From positions 1 through 18,411 of the forward strand of contig CAZROA010000028.1 of the NCBI GenBank assembly GCA_964601575.1: a stretch of 18,411 bases of DNA. Direction: 5' to 3'. The notes beneath the pieces are model-generated. The model did not search any database, was not told the origin of the DNA, and was given only the letters and a program-made list of their open reading frames with translations. This DNA comes from CAZKEG01 sp964601575. GTDB taxonomy: Bacteria; Desulfobacterota; Thermodesulfobacteria; Thermodesulfobacteriales; Thermodesulfatatoraceae. How positions within the stretch are numbered: position 1 is the first letter of the stretch; every line of letters starts with the position of its first letter. The translations under genes and the position numbers were made by a program. Positions 14,055 to 18,411 of the stretch are shown here, piece after piece.

Positions 14055-14978
14055 AGGGAAACCCAATCGCCGGAGGGCCTTCTCCTCCTTGCGCCACCCT
14101 TTTAGGACCTTGACCCAAAGATCTAAATGGATCTTTTGACCAAAGAGGAATTCTAGTTCCTCCCGGGCCAGGGTTCCTATTTTTTTAAGCCTCTCTCCCC
14201 CTTTGCCAATGATAATCCCTTTCTGAGAATCTTTTTCTACGTAGATAGTAGCCTGAATAAAGAGGATCTTTTTGTCAGGATCTTCCTCAAATTCTTCTAC
14301 CACCACGGCGGTAGAGTAAGGGATCTCTTGGCGAGTAAGCATAAAGATCTTTTCGCGAATGATTTCGGCGGCCAAGAGTCTTTCCGGTTGGTCGGTAAGC
14401 ATATCAGGGCTGTAATACATCGGGCCCTCGGGAAGGGTGTCTACTATCTCTTTCAAGAGTTCATCCAGTCCGTCCCTCTCTAAGGCAGAAATGGGAACAA
14501 TGGCCTTAAAGGGGTAGAGACGGGAGAAAAAATCAATCATTGGCAGCAGTTCGCCCTTTTTGATGAGGTCGATCTTATTTAAGGCTAGGATAGTGGGTTT
14601 GTTAGCCTTTTGTAAGATCTCGATAATCTTCTCTTCGGCCTTGGGACTCCTATGAGCGGCATCTACGATAAAGACAACACTATCTACTTCTTCAATGGCG
14701 CGGAGGGCTTGTTCTACCATAAGACGATTGAAAAGCATCTTGGCCTCATGGATACCCGGGGTATCGACAAAGATGATCTGATAGTCTTCTCCGGTAAGAA
14801 TACCTCGGATCTGAAAGCGTGTGGTCTGGGGTTTGGGCGTAGTAATGGCCACTTTATACCCGAGGAGCTGATTCAACAAAGTTGATTTACCCACGTTGGG
14901 GACACCGATCAGAGCCACATATCCTGATCTAAATTTCTTCTCTGCCTCATCTTTTGTCTTTTCGGGAGTAGTTTCCAT
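14046..14978 (-). CDS. era: GTPase Era
   Basis: This 310-residue GTPase is needed for 16S rRNA maturation and 30S assembly. The GTPase domain has G1 GVPNVGKS at 25-32, the G2 region with TTPKPQTTR (46-54), G3 DTPG at 72-75, G4 NKID at 134-137 and G5 ISA at about 163-165. The C-terminal KH domain has GIIIGKGGERLKKIG at 254-268, which in Era binds the 3' end of 16S rRNA. The N-terminus carries about 18 extra charged residues before the GTPase core. GGAGG lies 6 bases before the ATG at 14978; the gene starts 32 bases inside rnc, so the two are co-translated. The rnc-era pair is a conserved RNA-processing and ribosome-assembly operon. Confidence 0.97.
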   Translation of the reverse strand: METTPEKTKDEAEKKFRSGYVALIGVPNVGKSTLLNQLLGYKVAITTPKPQTTRFQIRGILTGEDYQIIFVDTPGIHEAKMLFNRLMVEQALRAIEEVDSVVFIVDAAHRSPKAEEKIIEILQKANKPTILALNKIDLIKKGELLPMIDFFSRLYPFKAIVPISALERDGLDELLKEIVDTLPEGPMYYSPDMLTDQPERLLAAEIIREKIFMLTRQEIPYSTAVVVEEFEEDPDKKILFIQATIYVEKDSQKGIIIGKGGERLKKIGTLAREELEFLFGQKIHLDLWVKVLKGWRKEEKALRRLGFPVT

Positions 14979-15696
14979 GTCTTCCCTCCAGTTTTTTTAA
15001 GGCTTTTTGAGCGGCATCTTGTTCGGCAGCCTTTTTAGACCGTCCGCGTCCGGTGGCTACCGTTTCTCCTCCTAGCTTCAAGGCCACGTAAAAGACTTTG
15101 GCGTGCTCTGGCCCGACTTCTTTTAATAATTCATAAGTAGGGGTCTGTTTGAAATGGCGCTGGGTATATTCCTGGAGCACAGTCTTGTGGTCAGAGATTA
15201 GCCCCCGGGGGGCATGGGGAATTAAACGGGCAAAGATCTTTTTGACTAGATAAAAGGTCTTTTCAAAGCCCAAATCTAGATAAAAAGCAGCGATAATGGC
15301 CTCAAAAGTACCGGCCAAGATGGAGGCCTTTTCTCGGCCTCCAGTGGCCTCCTCACCCGGGCCAAGGAGGATCAAATCAGCAAGCCCTAATCTACGGGCG
15401 ATCTTGGCCAATCGATCTTCATTGACTAACCAGGCCCTCATCTTGGTCAGTTCTCCCTCCCGGTAATCCTTGGCATAACGTTCATAAAGCAGGTGGCTGA
15501 TCACCATGGAAAGGATGGCATCACCCAAAAATTCAAGACGTTCATTGTCCCGATAGGGCCAATCACTATATTGGCCAAGAATCGAACGATGGGTAAGGGC
15601 CTCCAGATAAAGTCCCAGATTTTTGAGTCGGACGCCCAAGATTTCTTCTAATTTTTGGAGCCGTGCAAATTCCCTAGAGACCACGTCATTTACCAT
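14947..15696 (-). CDS. rnc: ribonuclease III
   Basis: This is a double-strand-specific endoribonuclease for rRNA and mRNA processing, 249 residues from the ATG at 15696. That start has GGAG 7 bases upstream; the ATG two codons earlier (15702) has it only 1 base away. The catalytic domain has LTHRS at 34-38, the signature NERLEFLGDA at 51-60 (Glu52, Glu55, Asp59), and GEEATGGREKASILAGTFEAI at about 114-134. The C-terminal dsRNA-binding domain at about 170-240 has DHKTVLQEYTQ and GRGRSKKAAEQDAA. One oddity: the family usually has ILAD..FEA, with Asp (E. coli Asp114) as a metal ligand, but here that residue is Gly129 (codon GGT, one base from GAT), while the catalytic Glu132 (E. coli Glu117) is present. 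Everything else looks functional. Confidence 0.95.
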   Translation of the reverse strand: MVNDVVSREFARLQKLEEILGVRLKNLGLYLEALTHRSILGQYSDWPYRDNERLEFLGDAILSMVISHLLYERYAKDYREGELTKMRAWLVNEDRLAKIARRLGLADLILLGPGEEATGGREKASILAGTFEAIIAAFYLDLGFEKTFYLVKKIFARLIPHAPRGLISDHKTVLQEYTQRHFKQTPTYELLKEVGPEHAKVFYVALKLGGETVATGRGRSKKAAEQDAAQKALKKLEGRHGNYSRKDKR

Positions 15697-15753
15697 CTTC
15701 ATACTCCAAACCGGAAATATCCATCCCTTTTAGGAGGGAGACCGTTTCGACTG

Positions 15754-15759
15754 TATACT
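15754..15759 (+). promoter_or_regulatory. candidate -10 element for proA
   Basis: TATACT (5/6 to consensus) lies 107 bases before the proA ATG. Upstream hexamers such as TTAGGA at 18-base spacing are poor, so the -35 is uncertain. It overlaps the divergent rnc -10. Confidence 0.35.
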
Positions 15760-15782
15760 AAGAACCCTTTAAGTGGTTTCAA
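15755..15782 (-). promoter_or_regulatory. candidate promoter for rnc-era
   Basis: On the reverse strand TTGAAA (15777-15782) and TAGTAT (15755-15760) are separated by 16 bases, matching 5/6 and 4/6 of the sigma-70 hexamers. The predicted start near 15748 gives a leader of about 50 bases. The -10 overlaps the candidate proA -10 on the other strand. Confidence 0.45.
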
Positions 15783-15823
15783 GGTCTGTAGAAGATTTAT
15801 TCAAGGTTGGAATCCCCGAGCGA

Positions 15824-15844
15824 GTTTGGTATGAAAGACCAAAC
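15824..15844 (+). other. stem-loop in the proA leader
   Basis: GTTTGGT and ACCAAAC form a perfect 7-bp stem with the 7-base loop ATGAAAG, ending 9 bases before the proA Shine-Dalgarno (GGAGG at 15854-15858). Outer GGTT (about 15814-15817) and AACC (15849-15852) could extend the fold. It matches no riboswitch class I can recall. Confidence 0.45.
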
Positions 15845-15865
15845 CACCTAACCGGAGGTGATATC

Positions 15866-17122
15866 ATGGAGATAAAAGAATTGGTGACCGAGATTGGCCG
15901 GAAGGCCAAGGAAGCAGCTCGGGAGCTAACTTCTCTTTCGACCGAGGTAAAAAATAAGGTCTTGCGCTTGGTGGCGGAGAGACTTCGGGCCGAACGGGTC
16001 TGGCTTCAGACCGAAAACGAAAAGGACCTTGAGGCCGCCAGAGAAAAAGGGCTCTCCGGGGCCCTTATCGATCGACTCACTCTTTCAGACAAAGTGATCG
16101 AAGGCATGGCCCAGGGGCTTGAAGAGGTGGCCGCCCTTCCTGATCCAGTAGGAGAGGTGGTCAAGATGTGGCGGCGACCTAATGGCCTTTGGGTGGGGCG
16201 GATGCGCATCCCCCTGGGCGTGATTGCCATGATCTATGAAAGCAGGCCAAACGTAACCATCGACGCCGCTGGCCTTTGTTTTAAGAGCGGAAACGCCGTT
16301 ATCCTACGTGGTGGTTCAGAGGCCATTAATTCTAACTTGGCCTTGGCCCGCATCTTCCAAGAGGCCTTAAAGGCGGTTGACGCCCCGGAGGGGGCGGTTC
16401 AGGTCATCCCGACCACTGATCGGGCGGCGGTAAATGAATTACTTAAGCTCGAAGAATATATCGACCTCATCATCCCCCGGGGAGGAGAAGGACTCATCCG
16501 CTTTGTGACTGAAAATTCCCGTATCCCGGTACTCAAGCACTACAAAGGTGTCTGTCACGTCTTTGTCGATCGATTTGCCGATCTGGAGATGGCCCAAAAG
16601 ATTTGTTTCAACGCCAAGGTCCAACGCCCAGGGGTATGTAACGCCATGGAAACCATGTTAGTCCACGAAGCTATAGCTAAAGACTTCTTGCCCCAGATGT
16701 GTGAAGAATTTCGGTCTGCCGGGGTAGAGATCAGGGGTTGTCCCAAGACAAGGGAACTGGTCCCTTGGGCCAAAGAAGCCACAGAAGAAGATTGGGAGGC
16801 CGAATATCTGGATCTCATTTTGGCCGTGCGGGTGGTAAAAGACATGGACGAGGCCCTGGATCACATCGCCCGCTATGGTTCAAATCACACCGAGGCTATT
16901 GTGACCAAAGATTATCAACGGGCCTTGCGTTTTCTCCGCGAAGTAGACGCCTCGGTGGTCATCACCAATGCCTCGACACGTTTTAATGACGGGGGCCAGC
17001 TCGGGCTTGGGGCGGAAATCGGCATCTCTACCACGAAGCTCCATGCCTATGGACCGATGGCCTTAGAGGAGCTAACGACCACCAAATTCGTGGTCTTTGG
17101 AGAAGGCCAGATTAGAGAATAA
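15866..17122 (+). CDS. proA: glutamate-5-semialdehyde dehydrogenase (gamma-glutamyl phosphate reductase)
   Basis: This 418-residue cytoplasmic enzyme reduces gamma-glutamyl phosphate to glutamate semialdehyde with NADPH, the second step of proline synthesis. It has the aldehyde-dehydrogenase-like fold with family motifs MIYESRPNVTIDAAGLCFKSGN (122-143), LRGGSEA, IPRGGEGLI (203-211) and the catalytic Cys258 in RPGVCNAMET. Towards the end come NDGGQLGLGAEIGISTTKLHAYGP and EELTTTKFVV. The start at 15866 has an excellent GGAGGTG 7 bases upstream and fits family length; the in-frame upstream extension is rejected. proB, its usual partner, is not adjacent. nadD follows 2 bases after the stop, keeping part of the common obg-proB-proA-nadD order. 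Confidence 0.97.
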   Translation: MEIKELVTEIGRKAKEAARELTSLSTEVKNKVLRLVAERLRAERVWLQTENEKDLEAAREKGLSGALIDRLTLSDKVIEGMAQGLEEVAALPDPVGEVVKMWRRPNGLWVGRMRIPLGVIAMIYESRPNVTIDAAGLCFKSGNAVILRGGSEAINSNLALARIFQEALKAVDAPEGAVQVIPTTDRAAVNELLKLEEYIDLIIPRGGEGLIRFVTENSRIPVLKHYKGVCHVFVDRFADLEMAQKICFNAKVQRPGVCNAMETMLVHEAIAKDFLPQMCEEFRSAGVEIRGCPKTRELVPWAKEATEEDWEAEYLDLILAVRVVKDMDEALDHIARYGSNHTEAIVTKDYQRALRFLREVDASVVITNASTRFNDGGQLGLGAEIGISTTKLHAYGPMALEELTTTKFVVFGEGQIRE

Positions 17123-17124
17123 CC

Positions 17125-17769
17125 ATGTCTGCCCGGTGGGGTATATTTGGGGGGACCTTTGATCCCATCCATTTGGGTCATTTGCGAGCGGCAGAGGAGG
17201 TATACGAAGCCCTAGCCTTAGAGAAGATCATCTTTATCCCCGCCGGGTTTCCTCCTCACAAACATCGTCCTGATCTGTCCCCCTTTTCTCTCCGGTATCA
17301 GATGGTGAAACTGGCCATAGAAGGGGTGCCGCACTTTGAGGTTTCGGAGATAGAGGCCCAACTCAAAGGTCCATCTTATTCCCTGCTCACTTTGCAAGAA
17401 TTAGGGAGGCGTTTCCCAGGGGTGGAATTTTTTTTTATCTTGGGGTTTGATGCCTTTTTAGAATTCGAAACTTGGTATCACTATCAGGAATTGCCACGTA
17501 TTACCCATCTGGTGGTCATTCCCCGGGGACCAGGGGGATCTGGAGAATTTGACGTAAAAACCAAGGCCCTCTTCCCTAAGGCCTGGAAAAAAGAGGATAT
17601 TTGGCTAATACCAAAGGGAAAGACCCTGCGGTTCATTTCCGTCACCCGGTTTGATATCTCCGCCACAGCTATTCGAAAGCTGGTCAGGAGGAAATGTTCA
17701 ATTCGTTTTCTGGTCCCCGATAGGGTCCGGTCCTTTATTTTGGAAAACGATCTTTATCGTAGCCCTTGA
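17125..17769 (+). CDS. nadD: nicotinate-nucleotide adenylyltransferase
   Basis: This 214-residue enzyme adenylates nicotinate mononucleotide to deamido-NAD. The nucleotidyltransferase motif GTFDPIHLGH is at 10-19. PPHK (43-46), LGFDAFLEFETWYHYQEL (106-123) and the C-terminal ISATAIR (178-184) are family hallmarks. The ATG sits 2 bases after the proA stop with no strong Shine-Dalgarno of its own, so translation is probably coupled to proA. The CinA protein encoded at 11569-12840 carries a domain that could generate its substrate by deamidating nicotinamide mononucleotide. The next gene downstream is convergent, so the rsfS gene that often follows nadD is absent here. Confidence 0.96.
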   Translation: MSARWGIFGGTFDPIHLGHLRAAEEVYEALALEKIIFIPAGFPPHKHRPDLSPFSLRYQMVKLAIEGVPHFEVSEIEAQLKGPSYSLLTLQELGRRFPGVEFFFILGFDAFLEFETWYHYQELPRITHLVVIPRGPGGSGEFDVKTKALFPKAWKKEDIWLIPKGKTLRFISVTRFDISATAIRKLVRRKCSIRFLVPDRVRSFILENDLYRSP

Positions 17770-17789
17770 GGAGACACGCTCCTCCTCAA
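17766..17789. terminator. possible bidirectional hairpin between nadD and the slyD-like gene
   Basis: TTGAGGAG (17766-17773) and CTCCTCAA (17782-17789) form a perfect 8-bp stem with an 8-base loop, overlapping the nadD stop codon and ending 9 bases from the convergent slyD-like stop. T-tracts are poor on both strands, so function as a terminator is uncertain. Confidence 0.4.
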
Positions 17790-17798
17790 TTAGCAAGT

Positions 17799-18293
17799 TC
17801 AACCACCGCCGCACTGACGCGCATCACAGCCGAGGAGATCTTGGGCGGTGAGCTCACGGACCTCATCAATCCGAATCCTCATAATTACGTTATGGCCAGC
17901 GGCGGGATGATTGAAGTCGGCCAATACTTTATCTTCGTGAATCTCCTTGACCAAAAACATTACTCGACGACCACTAGGGGTCACTTCTTGATAATATTCA
18001 CCTTCCCTGACTAGATCAGGGTGTTTAAGTTGAGCCAAATCGATTTCTTGAACAAGGCTTTCGTCATAAGGGCCAAAGGCCTGCTCCGGGGGGATAGTCA
18101 GGGTTAGTTCTTCTCCTTCTTTGGCTCCGGCAACAGCCTTTTCCAGCAGAGGCATCAAGGGATCACGGCCAAAGATAAAATTGACCCGCATCGGGCGAGC
18201 AAACCAATCCGGGGTTTCTTTTCCTTCGATTTGTAAGGAATAGGTCAAGGTCACCATCGCATTAGGAACAACACATTTTCCAGGCAGATTCAT
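17799..18293 (-). CDS. SlyD-type FKBP peptidyl-prolyl isomerase with Cys-containing tail
   Basis: This 164-residue SlyD-like protein has an FKBP first half at about 12-75 (VTLTYSLQIEGKE, then PLLEKAVAGAKEGEELTLTIPPEQAFG), an inserted IF domain at about 74-130, and the closing segment ADFNHPAAGHNVIMRIRIDEVREL, which keeps the NHPxAG motif missing from the paralogue at 6820. Several FKBP pocket positions near 24-40 differ (TPDWFARPMRVNF for the usual DGxxFDST..F), so isomerase activity may be reduced. The tail GCDARQCGGG puts two Cys four residues apart, a short counterpart of the metal-binding tails of other SlyD proteins. The ATG at 18293 has GGGAGG 7 bases upstream and a clear promoter, so it is probably transcribed alone. 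Confidence 0.9.
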   Translation of the reverse strand: MNLPGKCVVPNAMVTLTYSLQIEGKETPDWFARPMRVNFIFGRDPLMPLLEKAVAGAKEGEELTLTIPPEQAFGPYDESLVQEIDLAQLKHPDLVREGEYYQEVTPSGRRVMFLVKEIHEDKVLADFNHPAAGHNVIMRIRIDEVRELTAQDLLGCDARQCGGG

Positions 18294-18325
18294 AAAAAGG
18301 CCTCCCTTTATAATTATTTCAAATA

Positions 18326-18354
18326 AATAAACAGTAAAGGCTTTTTAATGTCAA
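18326..18354 (-). promoter_or_regulatory. sigma-70-type promoter for the second slyD-like gene
   Basis: On the reverse strand a perfect TTGACA (18349-18354) is followed after 17 bases by TTTATT (18326-18331, 4/6) in AT-rich DNA. The predicted start near 18319 leaves about 26 bases to the ATG, including the Shine-Dalgarno at 18301-18306. The remaining 18355-18411 shows only AT-rich sequence with a CTAAATTTAG palindrome. Confidence 0.6.
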
Positions 18355-18411
18355 ATAAAAGAAGAGATTTGATAATTTTACTCTTGCCACTTAGTCTAAA
18401 TTTAGGTAAGC

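Overview
The window looks like a compact chromosomal segment of a Gram-negative bacterium. LpxC implies lipid A, there is an outer-membrane beta-barrel, and there is a sigma-54 enhancer-binding regulator with a CHASE2/HD-GYP protein. Proteins rich in charged residues and AAG/GAG/GCC-type codons, plus the gene content, suggest a thermophilic Thermodesulfobacteriota/deltaproteobacterial-type organism. That placement is inference and low confidence. Coding density is very high and no gene-free gap exceeds about 170 bases. I see no tRNA, rRNA, insertion sequence, integrase or CRISPR array.

Layout. (1) 1-5290, minus strand: a four-gene signalling operon with overlapping ends. In transcription order it encodes a CHASE2/HD-GYP membrane protein, an exported FecR-domain protein with a Met/Ser/Gly-rich tail, a membrane histidine kinase, and a REC/sigma-54 AAA+ response regulator cut by the window start. 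(2) 5291-7293, plus strand: a divergent AT-rich outer-membrane beta-barrel gene with a leader stem-loop and a probable terminator, then a SlyD-type FKBP prolyl isomerase with a hairpin at the presumed mRNA 5' end. (3) 7290-10909, minus strand: yebC-ruvC-ruvA-ruvB-panB, all overlapping or nearly so; Holliday-junction processing genes lead into the first pantothenate-pathway enzyme. (4) 11028-13904, minus strand: lpxC, cinA and thpR. (5) 14046-15696, minus strand: rnc-era, ending in a 16-bp hairpin/tandem palindrome that includes the era stop codon. (6) 15866-17769, plus strand: proA-nadD, divergent from rnc, with overlapping -10 elements. (7) 17799-18293, minus strand: a second SlyD-type FKBP with a Cys-containing C-terminus and a good sigma-70-type promoter.

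Most of the window is conserved housekeeping. The least ordinary part is the left-hand signalling cluster. A periplasmic FecR-domain protein with no anti-sigma segment is translationally coupled to a CHASE2/HD-GYP protein and to a two-component pair that should act on sigma-54 promoters; a beta-barrel gene diverges from it. The best reading is an envelope-sensing unit linked to cyclic-di-GMP. Other points of interest are an RNase III with glycine at a normally acidic metal-ligand position, the double palindrome behind era, an in-frame ruvA-stop-ruvB junction with a Shine-Dalgarno one base from the ATG, and residue changes in RuvB and LpxC.
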